From NCBI RefSeq assembly GCF_035917675.1, contig NZ_CP109104.1, forward strand, positions 1,178,001 through 1,242,000: a DNA stretch of 64,000 bases, in the 5' to 3' direction. The translations under genes and the position numbers were made by a program. The DNA is from Streptomyces sp. NBC_01775 (GTDB lineage: Bacteria; Actinomycetota; Actinomycetes; Streptomycetales; Streptomycetaceae). Below the pieces are notes generated by a model. It was not told the origin of the DNA and made no database searches. It worked only from the letters and a program-made list of their open reading frames with translations. Below, one piece after another: positions 35,011 through 43,584 of the stretch. Each line of letters opens with the position of its first letter. Position 1 is the first letter of the stretch.

Positions 35011-35910
35011 GTGGAGCTGCGGTATCTGGCCTCGTTCGTCGCTGTGGCCGAGGAGCTGCACTTCGGGCGGGCCGCCAAGCGGCTGCACATGGCGCAGCCC
35101 CCACTCAGCCAGCAGATCCGTCAGCTGGAGAAGGAGCTGGGGGTCCAGCTGTTCGAGCGCAGCACCCGCTCGGTACGGCTGACCAGCGCGGGCGAATCCT
35201 TCCTCCAGCCGGTGCGCAAGGTCCTGGAGGACATCGGCATCGCGACGCGGGTCGCCAAGGCGGCCGGACGGGGCGAGTTCGGGCGGGTGAGCGTCGGCTT
35301 CGCCGGTGCCTCCAGCCATGCCACGCTGCCCCTGCTGACCCGCGCCGTACGGGCCGCGCACCCCGGCATCGAACTGGCGATGCAGGGTCAGAACTACGCG
35401 AACCGCGCGCTTGCCCGGGTCGCCGACGGCTCGCTCGACCTGGGTTTCGTGCGGCTGCCGGTCGACCGGCCCGGCGTGGCGACCCGGGTGATCGCCGAGG
35501 AGGAGCTGGTGTGCGCGCTGGCCTCCGACCACCCGCTGGCCCGTCAGGAGCGGATCGATGTGGCGGACCTGGCAGGCGAGCCGTTCGTCGGCTTCCCCGC
35601 CGGCACCGGCTCCAGCGTGCGCGACGTGATGCTCCAGACGTGCGAGAAGGCGGGCCACAACCCGCGCATCGTGCAGGAGGCTCCGGACTCGTACACCATC
35701 CTCGCCCTGGTGGCCATGGGCGTCGGGGTCACCCTCACGCTCACCTCGTGCACCCACATCCAGCAGACCGGCCTGGTCTACCGCCCGCTGACGGGCCCGC
35801 CCGTGGTGCTCCGCGCCGCGCTCGCCTGGCGTACGGACAACCCGTCGGCGGCCCTGCGCAGCGTGCTGGAGGTCGCCCGCGAGGCGCTGCCCGCCCCGGA
35901 GGGCGATTGA
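35011..35910 (+). CDS. LysR family transcriptional regulator
   Basis: 299 residues from a GTG with AGGGGAG upstream. The helix-turn-helix is at residues 1-60 (MELRYLASFVAVAEELHF, PPLSQQIRQLEKELGVQLFE). The rest is the two-lobe effector domain with VGFAGASSHATLPLL and FVGFPAGTGSSVRDV. The start MELRYLxxFVAVAEELHFGRAA is that of the CatR/BenM-like group, many of which respond to aromatic-catabolic intermediates. It stands between the CoA-transferase genes (divergent) and the thiolase gene (same strand, 135 bases on), fitting control of both. Confidence 0.9.
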   Translation: MELRYLASFVAVAEELHFGRAAKRLHMAQPPLSQQIRQLEKELGVQLFERSTRSVRLTSAGESFLQPVRKVLEDIGIATRVAKAAGRGEFGRVSVGFAGASSHATLPLLTRAVRAAHPGIELAMQGQNYANRALARVADGSLDLGFVRLPVDRPGVATRVIAEEELVCALASDHPLARQERIDVADLAGEPFVGFPAGTGSSVRDVMLQTCEKAGHNPRIVQEAPDSYTILALVAMGVGVTLTLTSCTHIQQTGLVYRPLTGPPVVLRAALAWRTDNPSAALRSVLEVAREALPAPEGD

Positions 35911-36045
35911 GAGCGAGAACATCTCAGCGCATGGCCGATCGGATATTGGACCGTCCGATTCCCGGGATGGAAAGCTCGCCGCACCACGCCGAAGCCCCCC
36001 ACCCACGCCGCCCGCCACTGCCACCGCCACCAGGAAGGCCCTCAC

Positions 36046-37263
36046 ATGTCCGGCATCGTCATCTGTGCGCCGCTGCGCACCCCCATCGGCGCGTTCGGCG
36101 GCGGGCTCGCGGGCCAACGCCCCGAGGCGCTGGCCGCGTTGGTGATCTCCGAGATCGTGTCGCGCACGGGCATCGACCCCGAGAGGGTCGACGAGGTGAT
36201 CCTCGGGCAGGCGTACCCCAGCCCCGAGGCGCCGGCCATCGGCCGCGTCGCCGCGCTGGACGCGGGGCTGCCCCCCTCGGTGACCGGCACCCAGATCGAC
36301 CGCCGCTGCGGCTCGGGCCTCCAGGCGGTGCTGGACGCCGCGATGCAGATACGGGCCGGGTTCAGCGAGGTCGTCATCGCCGGCGGTGTCGAGGTGATGA
36401 GCGCGGCCCCGTATTACACCCACGAGGGGCGCTGGGGAATCAAAGGACCCGGCCTCCAGCTCCACGACTCCCTCGCCCGGGGCCGCGTGATGGCGGGCGG
36501 CGTCAACCACCCGGTGCCCGGCGGGATGATCGAGACGGCGGAGAACCTGCGCCGCGAGTTCGCCATCAGCCGCGAGGACCAGGACGCGCTGGCGCTGCGC
36601 TCCCAGCACCGGGCCGCACGCGCCCTGGAGGAGGGCCTGTTCGAGGCGGAGACGGTGCCGGTGACCGTACGCACCCGCAAGGGCGAGACCGTCGTCGCGG
36701 CCGACGAGCACCCGCGCCCGGACACGACGGCGGAGAAGCTGGCCGGGCTGCGGCCGGTGAGGGGCAAGAGCGACCCCGAGGCGACCGTGACGGCGGGCAA
36801 CGCGAGCGGTCAGAACGACGCAGCCGCGGCCTGCCTGGTCACCAGCGCGGAGACCGCCGAACGGCTGGGCCTGACGCCGCTGGTGCGACTGGTCTCCTTC
36901 GCCCGTGCGGGGGTCCCCGCCCGCACGATGGGCCTGGGCCCCGTCCAGTCGACCAGGGACGCGCTCGCCAAGGCGGGGCTCTCCCTGGCCGACCTGGACC
37001 TGATCGAGCTGAACGAGGCGTTCGCCGCCCAGGTCCTCGCCTGCACCCGCTCCCTCGGGCTGGGCGAGAAGGACCACGAGCAGCGCGTCAACGTCAACGG
37101 CTCGGGCATCTCGCTGGGGCACCCGGTCGGCGCGACCGGAGCCCGCATCCTGACGACTCTCGCCCACGGGATGCGCCGCGACGGCGCCCGCCTCGGCCTG
37201 GAGACGATGTGCATCGGCGGCGGCCAGGGCCTGGCCGCCGTCTTCGAGCGGGTGGACGGCTGA
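36046..37263 (+). CDS. acyl-CoA thiolase, probably 3-oxoadipyl-CoA thiolase
   Basis: 405 residues. Thiolase catalytic Cys88 in DRRCGSGLQAV, GGVEVMS, ELNEAFAAQ, the active-site His in SLGHPVGATGAR and the second Cys in ETMCIGGGQG. The sequence is that of a degradative thiolase of the AtoB/PcaF group. In context it would cleave 3-oxoadipyl-CoA to succinyl-CoA and acetyl-CoA, the last step of the beta-ketoadipate pathway; a fatty-acid or acetoacetyl-CoA role cannot be excluded. No ring-cleavage genes are in the window. Confidence 0.88.
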   Translation: MSGIVICAPLRTPIGAFGGGLAGQRPEALAALVISEIVSRTGIDPERVDEVILGQAYPSPEAPAIGRVAALDAGLPPSVTGTQIDRRCGSGLQAVLDAAMQIRAGFSEVVIAGGVEVMSAAPYYTHEGRWGIKGPGLQLHDSLARGRVMAGGVNHPVPGGMIETAENLRREFAISREDQDALALRSQHRAARALEEGLFEAETVPVTVRTRKGETVVAADEHPRPDTTAEKLAGLRPVRGKSDPEATVTAGNASGQNDAAAACLVTSAETAERLGLTPLVRLVSFARAGVPARTMGLGPVQSTRDALAKAGLSLADLDLIELNEAFAAQVLACTRSLGLGEKDHEQRVNVNGSGISLGHPVGATGARILTTLAHGMRRDGARLGLETMCIGGGQGLAAVFERVDG

Positions 37264-37328
37264 ACGCACAACCGTCCGGGTGCGGCCCTGCGGGGTCTGG
37301 TGCCGCGACGGGGCAAAGCCGGCCGGCA

Positions 37329-37345
37329 GCGCCCCGAAGGGGCGC
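37329..37345 (+). terminator. hairpin after the thiolase gene
   Basis: A perfect 7-bp GC stem (37329-37335 with 37339-37345) with a 3-base loop, 65 bases past the thiolase stop. The 16-base word at 37304-37319 just before it also occurs at 28-43. Confidence 0.5.
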
Positions 37346-37471
37346 GGTGCTGTGTCATATTGCGAACTCCGCCGCGTGGGCCCGACCAGCCTGGGTGTAC
37401 CTCCCTGCTCGAAGAGCCAGGGGGAGGACTCGCAGCCGAACGACAGCGCCGCGGCACTTCTCGCGGAGCGC

Positions 37472-38425
37472 TCAGCTCCCGACGAGGCCGCCCGCCGGCT
37501 CGTCCAGCTCCTCCGCGATCCGGCGCAGGACGCCACGCGTCTCGGCCGGGGACAGCGAGCGGGTCACCAGCCGGTCGGTCACCCGCCGGTAGAGCTCGAT
37601 GTCGGTGGGTTCCTCCAGATAGCGGGCGCTGTCGAGCTGCTCCAGGAACACCACGTCGGGCAGCTCGCTCTCCGGCAGCCGCAGCAGCGTGACGGGCCCG
37701 CCCGCCGCCGGGTGGCCTCCCGCGCTGAACGGCATGATCTGCACCGTCACATGGGGCAGCTCACTCAGCGCCACCAGGTGGTTGAGCTGGGCGCGCATCG
37801 TCTCGGCGCCTCCGACCGGACGGCGCAGCGCCGCCTCGTCGAGGACGGCCCACACGTGCGGGGCGCGCGGTCCGAACAGGATCTGCTGGCGCCGCATGCG
37901 CAGCGCCAGGCGCCGCTGGATACCGGCTTCCGGCTCCTCGTCGTGCGCCAGTTCGATCACGGCTCGCGCGTACTCCCTGGTTTGCAACAGGCCGGGCACG
38001 AACTGCACCTCGAAGGTGCGGATCACGCTCGCTGCCTGCTCCAGACCGATGTACGTGTGCAGCCACTCGGGCACCACGCCCTGGTAGGAGTGCCACCAGC
38101 CGGGGGTGTTGGCCTGCCCGGCCAGGGCGGTCAGGACCGCGCGCTCGCCCTCGTCGCTGACGCCGTAGATCGTGAGCAGGTCGCAGACGTCGCGCAGCGC
38201 GCAGCCGGTGCGGCCCTGCTCCAGCTCCTCGATCCGCTCATGGGTGACCCGGATGGCCTCGGCCGCCTCCTGGCGCGATATGTACTGTGCCTCGCGCAGT
38301 TTCCGCAGCCGGGTGCCCAGCACCATCCTCGGGACCGCTGGGGAGGCCGACCCCCCTTCCCACGTCCCGTTCTTCGCGCCGTCCCTGGCATCCGTTTCGC
38401 TGCCGGAGACGTCAATGATGCGCAT
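37472..38425 (-). CDS. XRE family regulator with DUF5753 domain
   Basis: 317 residues from ATG 38425 (GGGAG upstream). The helix-turn-helix is at about 35-90 (LGTRLRKLREAQYISRQEAA, RVTHERIEELEQGR), followed by DUF5753 (about 130-300: YIGLEQAASVIRTFEVQFVP with VPGLLQTREYAR, VLDEAALRRPVGG). Such proteins are abundant in Streptomyces (BldB/AbaA-type developmental and antibiotic systems) and usually sit beside a small DUF397 gene. None is found here, so this may be an orphan copy. Confidence 0.9.
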   Translation of the reverse strand: MRIIDVSGSETDARDGAKNGTWEGGSASPAVPRMVLGTRLRKLREAQYISRQEAAEAIRVTHERIEELEQGRTGCALRDVCDLLTIYGVSDEGERAVLTALAGQANTPGWWHSYQGVVPEWLHTYIGLEQAASVIRTFEVQFVPGLLQTREYARAVIELAHDEEPEAGIQRRLALRMRRQQILFGPRAPHVWAVLDEAALRRPVGGAETMRAQLNHLVALSELPHVTVQIMPFSAGGHPAAGGPVTLLRLPESELPDVVFLEQLDSARYLEEPTDIELYRRVTDRLVTRSLSPAETRGVLRRIAEELDEPAGGLVGS

Positions 38426-38640
38426 GCCACCGCTCCCGTCCCGTAGCCGCATAGGTCTCGCCACCTTCCAAGTTTCCCTCCCCGCTCCGATGTCTTCACA
38501 CCCGGGTACCTGCCCAACTGGCACTCAAGTCAGGCACGTCGGTGCTCAGGTGTCTTGCCGATGGCACATCCACGGCCGGATCCGGTGGTCACGCGCACGG
38601 CGGCTTGCCCTGATCGCGCGGGCGGAGTAAACGCTCCGTT

Positions 38641-39073
38641 CATGGGAACCACACGGCGGACGCCCCGGAGACGAGGGCGGCCACAGCGGCCACTTCCGGC
38701 CACGGACCGGGCCACCCGGCGCACAGCGGGCAGGGGCGGCCCGGCCACACCGAGGAGCGGGCGCGGGCCGCCGCCACGCGGCTCGCGGGGCCGGGGCGCA
38801 CGGTACGGCGCTCACCTGGGTGGACAACGCGGGGATCACCCGTGTCAAGGCCGTGCCGGCCCGGTGGCGGGCGATCCGGTGCACGAGGATGGCCGGCCGC
38901 TGCCCTCCTCGCTCGCGGAATCGCTGGGCCGCTTCGAGCGCTCCGAGGTGCTGCGTGAGGCGCTGGGCGAGACGCTGTTCGGAGCGGTCGCCGCGGTGCG
39001 CCGCGCGGAGAACGAGCTGTTCGAGGGGGCGTCTCTCCAGGAGATCGCCGCAGCCACCCGAGGGAGGTACTGA
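38641..39073 (+). pseudogene. glutamine synthetase-like gene, internally deleted remnant
   Basis: Pieces of a GS-family protein survive in three frames. EERARAAATRLAG (38752-38790) and, after a one-base shift in a G-rich run, LTWVDNAGITRVKAVP (38811-38857) match the N-terminal part of GS-like enzymes. From 38880 a third frame gives HEDGRPLPSSLAESL and on to the C-terminal end of the family, with stop at 39071-39073. The whole core of about 380 codons with the ATP and ammonia sites is gone, so it is not an enzyme. It directly abuts the FluG-type amidohydrolase gene. Confidence 0.7.
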
Positions 39074-40243
39074 ATGCCCGGATTCCCGCCGCTGATCGAC
39101 CAGCACTGCCACGGTGTGCTCAGATCGGGTCCCGATCGCGCGGCGTTCGAGACGTACTTGACCGAGGCGAACGTGCCTCCCCCGCCCGCCTCGCCCCCGT
39201 CCGGCGTGCCCCGGGCCACGGCGCTCTCCCCCGCACCCGGCGCCTCGGGTCCTCCGTTCAGTTATTTCGACACCCAGCTCGGCTTCGCGCTGCGCCGCTG
39301 GTGCGCGCCCGTGCTGGACCTGGAGCCGCGCTGTCCGCCCGGCGTGTATCTGGAGCGGCGGGCCGAGCTGGGTACGGCCGAGGTCACCCGCAGAATGCTG
39401 CGGGCGAGCGGCATCTCCACCTTCCTCGTCGACACCGGGCTGCCCGGCCGGCTGCTGACGCCCGGGGAGCTGGCCGAGACGGCGGGCGCCGAGGCCCATG
39501 AGATCGTCCGGCTGGAGCGGCTCGCGGAGCGCGCGGCGGACACGGCGCGGGACACCCACGCCTTCTTGGCGGAACTCTCCGACGGGGTGCGCGAGTCGGT
39601 CCGCGCGGCGCGCGGTTTCAAGTCCGTGGTCGCCTACCGCATCGGCCTGGACTTCGACCCGGGCCCGCCGGGCACCTCGGAGATCTACTCCGCGGCCGAG
39701 CGCTGGCTGACCTCCCGGGTGCCGGGCGGCAGGCTCTCGGACCCGGTGCTGCTGCGGCATCTGCTGTGGTCGGCGGTGCGCACCGGGCTGCCGCTCCAGC
39801 TGCACACCGGCTTCGGCGACCCGGACCTGCGGCTGGATCGCTGCGACCCGCTGCTGTTGACGGACTTCATCCGGGCGACGGCGCCCTACGGCACCCCGCT
39901 GGTGCTGCTGCACTGCTATCCGTATCACCGGGGCGCGGGCTATCTGGCGGCCGTCTTCCCGCACGTGTACGCGGACTTCGGCCTCTCCCTCTCGCACACG
40001 GGGGCACGCGCACGGGACGTGCTGGCCGAGCTGCTGGAGCTGGCGCCGTTCGGGAAGCTGCTGTTCTCCACCGGCGCCTACGGCCTGCCGGAGCTGTATG
40101 TGGTGGGTGCCGAGCTGTTCCGGGAGGCGATGACGGATCTGACGCGGGTGTGGACGGAGCGGGGCGAGTGGTCGCACGAGGACGCGCGGAGGGTGACGGC
40201 GATACTCGCGAACGGCACCGCGGCGAGGCTGTACGGGCTGTAG
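39074..40243 (+). CDS. amidohydrolase family protein (FluG N-terminal-domain-like)
   Basis: 389 residues; the ATG directly follows the stop of the GS remnant. IDQHCHGVLRS gives the metal-binding HxH near residue 10, LQLHTGFGDPDLRL a further metal His, and LVLLHCYPYHRGAGYLA another; FSTGAYGLPELYVVG ends the barrel. The plan is that of the amidohydrolase-2 (TIM-barrel) family and of the N-terminal half of fungal FluG, in which an amidohydrolase is fused to a GS-like domain. Here the two were adjacent genes and the GS partner has been destroyed. Substrate unknown; a gamma-glutamyl compound is a guess from FluG-type and GlnA-like pairings. Confidence 0.82.
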   Translation: MPGFPPLIDQHCHGVLRSGPDRAAFETYLTEANVPPPPASPPSGVPRATALSPAPGASGPPFSYFDTQLGFALRRWCAPVLDLEPRCPPGVYLERRAELGTAEVTRRMLRASGISTFLVDTGLPGRLLTPGELAETAGAEAHEIVRLERLAERAADTARDTHAFLAELSDGVRESVRAARGFKSVVAYRIGLDFDPGPPGTSEIYSAAERWLTSRVPGGRLSDPVLLRHLLWSAVRTGLPLQLHTGFGDPDLRLDRCDPLLLTDFIRATAPYGTPLVLLHCYPYHRGAGYLAAVFPHVYADFGLSLSHTGARARDVLAELLELAPFGKLLFSTGAYGLPELYVVGAELFREAMTDLTRVWTERGEWSHEDARRVTAILANGTAARLYGL

Positions 40244-40284
40244 CGCGGCGGGGCCGTACGGCTGTGGCGCGGGGCGGGCGGCGA

Positions 40285-40320
40285 CGCCCCCTCACCCGCC
40301 GTGGGGGCGGGGAGGGGGCG
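40285..40320. terminator. hairpin between convergent amidohydrolase and LPMO genes
   Basis: A perfect 9-bp stem (40285-40293 with 40312-40320), loop of 18 bases, in the 97-base gap. Confidence 0.6.
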
Positions 40321-40340
40321 CGGGTGGCGGGAGGTGACGG

Positions 40341-40856
40341 TCAGCCGATGTTCACATCGACGCAGGCGTAGAACGCGTTCGCCGTGTCGGCGACGTTCCA
40401 GACGGCGAGGACGGTCTGCTTGCCGGAGAAGCTGCCGAAGTCCACGTTGTGCGACAGCTGCGACGGGGGCTGCTGCCCGCCCTGGTCGAATTCGGCGATC
40501 TTCTGGCCGTCGATGTAGTACTGCCAGGTGGTGGTGCGGTGGGCGGCGGTCAGGTTCCAGTTGAAGGTGGCCGACTTGCCGACGTTGGCCACGTTCCAGC
40601 CGTGGTTGTCGTCCCGCAGCTCGGCCCACTCGTCGTGGCCGCCCGCGCAGTCCTGGAGACCCTTGGGCCCCTCGACGCTCTGGGGCTCGTACTTGATGGA
40701 GCCGCACTCGACGACCCCGGCTGCGCACTGAGCCTGCCTGCTCGCCGGGTCGGTGATGTAGCCGTGTGCGCTCGCGGGGGTCACGGACAGGCCGAGGACG
40801 AGCAGCGGGGAGAGTCCGGCACCGATGAGCGCGGCCAGCTTCCTCTTCTTGTGCAT
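40341..40856 (-). CDS. AA10 lytic polysaccharide monooxygenase
   Basis: 171 residues from ATG 40856 (GAAGGAG upstream). Signal peptide of 30 residues ends in PASA, so the mature protein starts with His31 (HGYITDPASR), the N-terminal histidine of the copper histidine brace. The second ligand is His106 in NLTAAHRTTTW, and Phe162 (AFYACVDV) fits the axial position. No extra carbohydrate-binding module. AA10 enzymes of this short type oxidise chitin (or cellulose) to open crystals for chitinases. A DasR-like site lies 163 bases before the start. Confidence 0.94.
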   Translation of the reverse strand: MHKKRKLAALIGAGLSPLLVLGLSVTPASAHGYITDPASRQAQCAAGVVECGSIKYEPQSVEGPKGLQDCAGGHDEWAELRDDNHGWNVANVGKSATFNWNLTAAHRTTTWQYYIDGQKIAEFDQGGQQPPSQLSHNVDFGSFSGKQTVLAVWNVADTANAFYACVDVNIG

Positions 40857-41018
40857 GTCAACTCCTTCACGGTCGAGGCCCGCACCCTTCTCGGTTTGTC
40901 GCGGCGGCCTCGGTGGGGGGTCGCGAGCGCGAAGGCGCTTCCGTCGTCGGCACCGGCCGCGGCAGTCCCGTGAAGTTCTGACCAGCCGCGATCTGGCCGT
41001 AACGGCCCACACTCGCCC

Positions 41019-41034
41019 ATTGGTCTAGACTTTA
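41019..41034. promoter_or_regulatory. DasR-responsive element (dre)
   Basis: The core TTGGTCTAGACTT closely matches the DasR consensus ACTGGTCTAGACCACT. DasR represses chitin and N-acetylglucosamine genes in Streptomyces, which fits the LPMO gene on the minus strand. It also lies in the gap before the SpoIIE-type gene, which is on the same strand but reads away from it. Confidence 0.55.
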
Positions 41035-41179
41035 CTCGCTGACTGCTCACGGTCAAGAGGGCGTACACCAAAGAGAGTTGAACGGAAACGGGACGCGGGG
41101 CGGGGCAGAGCGCGGGGCCGGACACACGGCGAGGGGCGGAACGAGGGCGGAACCGAGGGGCGACCCGCCCGCTCAGCCG

Positions 41180-42274
41180 TCACTTCTCCCGCTGCTCGGA
41201 GACGCGGGTGAGGACGAGCACGGCCATGTCGTCCTGGCGCTGCCCGCCGGTCCACTTGGTGACGGCCTCCAGGAGCCTGTCCGCCAGTTGGTCCGGCCGC
41301 CTCGGCCCGACTCCCGACAGCGCTTCGACGACGTCGAAGAAGACGCCGCGATCGTTCCGGGCCTCCGTGACGCCGTCGGTGACCAGGATCAGGGAGTCCC
41401 GCGCGGCGAAGGCGAAGTTCTCCTCGACGGGGTCGCCGTGCGCGGGGCCGAGCCCGGTGGACAAAGGCAGCTCCGGGTTGGCCGGCTCCAGACAGGACAC
41501 CTGGTCCCCGCTCACGAGATAGGGCGGCGGGTGCCCCCGGTTGAGCACGGTGATGGTCTCGCCGCTCGGCGGGATCTGCACCAGCAGCGCGGTCACGAAC
41601 CCCTCGATGTCGTCGAGGGTCTCCTGTCGCCGCATGCCCTCTCTGTCCAGCGCGCGATCGAGGCGGTCGGCCAGGTCGTGCAGGCTCGGCGCGTGCTCGG
41701 CCGCCTCCCGGAACGCGCCCACCGCGACGGAGACGGCGGAGACGGCGGGCAGCCCCTTACCGCGTACGTCCCCGATGAGGGCGCGGATGCCGAAGGGGGT
41801 CTCCTGGAGCGCGTACAGGTCCCCGCCGATGGCGGCGCCCACCTGCGCCGCCACATAGCGGTCCGCGACGGCGATGGGCCCGACGGCGGGAGGCGGCGCC
41901 GGGAGCACGGCCCGCTGCGCCGCCTCCGCGACGGTCAGCGCGAGGGCCAGATCCCTGCCCTGCCGGTCGACGAGCCACTTGATCCACAGCCCCACCAGAC
42001 TGATCACCAGCACCACGAGGACATCGGTGGCCTGCGCGTACTTCTCACGACCCGCGTACTGGGCCACGCCGCCCGCCATTCCGCAGGCCAGCAGGGCGAG
42101 CAGGGCGCTGGCCCGGAACGAGTAGACGGTCCCGGCCACCAGCGGAGTGCAGGCCAGCAGCGGCAGCCCGTAGTGAGGCCGGGGCGCGAACACATCCACC
42201 GCCCCGCCCGCGAGAAGGAGCAGCGGCGGGGCCACGTACGGCACTTTGACCAGCGCAACCTCGGGGCGACCCAC
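41180..42274 (-). CDS. membrane PP2C-type serine/threonine phosphatase (SpoIIE family)
   Basis: 364 residues from a GTG with AGGGAGG upstream. Four or five hydrophobic segments fill the first 110 residues (LLLLAGGAVDVFAP, ASALLALLACGMAGGVAQYA, VLVVLVISLVGLWIKWLV). The SpoIIE/RsbU-type phosphatase domain at about 150-360 has GGDLYALQETPFGIRALIGD, VRGKGLPA, the metal Asp in LILVTDGVTEARN and the final RQDDMAVLVL. Such phosphatases dephosphorylate anti-anti-sigma factors. No sigma-factor partner gene is beside it. Confidence 0.9.
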   Translation of the reverse strand: MGRPEVALVKVPYVAPPLLLLAGGAVDVFAPRPHYGLPLLACTPLVAGTVYSFRASALLALLACGMAGGVAQYAGREKYAQATDVLVVLVISLVGLWIKWLVDRQGRDLALALTVAEAAQRAVLPAPPPAVGPIAVADRYVAAQVGAAIGGDLYALQETPFGIRALIGDVRGKGLPAVSAVSVAVGAFREAAEHAPSLHDLADRLDRALDREGMRRQETLDDIEGFVTALLVQIPPSGETITVLNRGHPPPYLVSGDQVSCLEPANPELPLSTGLGPAHGDPVEENFAFAARDSLILVTDGVTEARNDRGVFFDVVEALSGVGPRRPDQLADRLLEAVTKWTGGQRQDDMAVLVLTRVSEQREK

Positions 42275-42529
42275 CCGGCCCTCCCTGTTCCTTCTCGACG
42301 CGGGCGCAGAGCTCGTCGCTCTGTCCCGGTGATTCTCCCATTTGCGTATATTTCTGCACGGTCACGGTGAAGCCGGAAAGGTGTGCGAGCCGCCTGCGGG
42401 GCTGACGGCGACGGCCAGGAGATCCGGAGAATCACCCGTTCGGCCCGCAGACCGTGGCGAGGACCCCGTGAAGTCGCGCGCGGCCGGGCCGGCGCCTCCT
42501 CGGCCGTCCCGCCCGCGCCGGGCGAGGAG

Positions 42530-43420
42530 TCACGTGGCGGCCGGCGCCTGGAGCGCGGGAAGCAGGTGGGCGTGGGCCCAGGCCGCCAACGAGGTGGGGG
42601 TGGTGGTGAGCACCGTGCGGGGGTCCTCCGCACGGAAGCCGTCGCGCGTCCAGGCCGACATCCCGACGACGCCCTCGACCTGCCTGTCGCCGAGCCCGGC
42701 GGCCCGCAGCACCCCACGCAGCGCGTCGTCGGAGATCCGCTCGGCGCGCACCGGACGGCCGAGCGCCCGGGTCAGGATGCCGGCGGCGTGGGAGAAGGAG
42801 AGGTCCTCGGGCCCGTGCACCGCCTGCACCCGATGCCCCGTCCAGACGTCCGAGAGCAGGCGGGCCGCGGCCACATCGCCGATGTCGCGGGGGTCGACCC
42901 ACGGCATCGGCTCGTCGATGTCCATCGCGGTGCGCAGGACGCCGTCCGTGCGCAGCGCCTCCAGCTCGCCCAAGAGGTTGCTGAAGAAGTAGCCGCAGCG
43001 CAGATGGAGGACATGGGCGCCGGTCTCGTTCAGCAGCTCCTCGGTGCGGCCGAGCCCGTCGATCTCCCCCGCGCCCGAGCGCTTCTCCGCGCCGACGCTG
43101 CTGAGGAACACGGTGCGCGCGATCCGGTTCTCCCGCACCGCGCGCGCCGCGTTGGCCCCGGACTGCGCGTAGCCCTCCACCGGGTCCTCGGCACCGGTCG
43201 GCGGGTCGACCCAGAACAGCGCGCCGACCCCTTCGGTCGCCCGCACCACGGCGTCGGCGTCGCTCTGGTCGCAGCGCACCGTCCCGACGCGGTCCACGAG
43301 CCGCGCGTCCAGCTTCGACGGGTCCCTCATCAGCAGCGTCGGCCGGACACCCGCTTGGAGCAGCAGCTGGACGACCCGCGAGCCGACGTGTCCGCTGGGA
43401 GTGGTCACCGCGATTTTCAT
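42530..43420 (-). CDS. NmrA-like NAD(P)-binding protein
   Basis: 296 residues from ATG 43420 with AAGGAG upstream. Rossmann glycine motif TTPSGHVGSRVVQLL, a strand with LLMRDPSKLD and VRCDQSDADAVVRA, then VGALFWVDPPTGAE. This matches the NmrA/QOR2-type atypical SDRs that sense NADPH or reduce small quinone-like substrates. A second domain contains VWTGHRVQAVHGPED. The role is not clear from the surroundings, where each gene is transcribed alone. Confidence 0.82.
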   Translation of the reverse strand: MKIAVTTPSGHVGSRVVQLLLQAGVRPTLLMRDPSKLDARLVDRVGTVRCDQSDADAVVRATEGVGALFWVDPPTGAEDPVEGYAQSGANAARAVRENRIARTVFLSSVGAEKRSGAGEIDGLGRTEELLNETGAHVLHLRCGYFFSNLLGELEALRTDGVLRTAMDIDEPMPWVDPRDIGDVAAARLLSDVWTGHRVQAVHGPEDLSFSHAAGILTRALGRPVRAERISDDALRGVLRAAGLGDRQVEGVVGMSAWTRDGFRAEDPRTVLTTTPTSLAAWAHAHLLPALQAPAAT

Positions 43421-43584
43421 TGTTCTCCTTGAACCGTTTCGCCACTGGTTGTCCGGGAGCGTTCGCGTGCTTTCCCCCAGGAGCGGCGCTTCCCCCCTGG
43501 AGCGTTCGCGCGTTCCGGCGAACTGGCCTATATCTGGACAATAGGCCGGATTGAGCACCACGCGAGAGCGCGGAGGGCGGAAGC

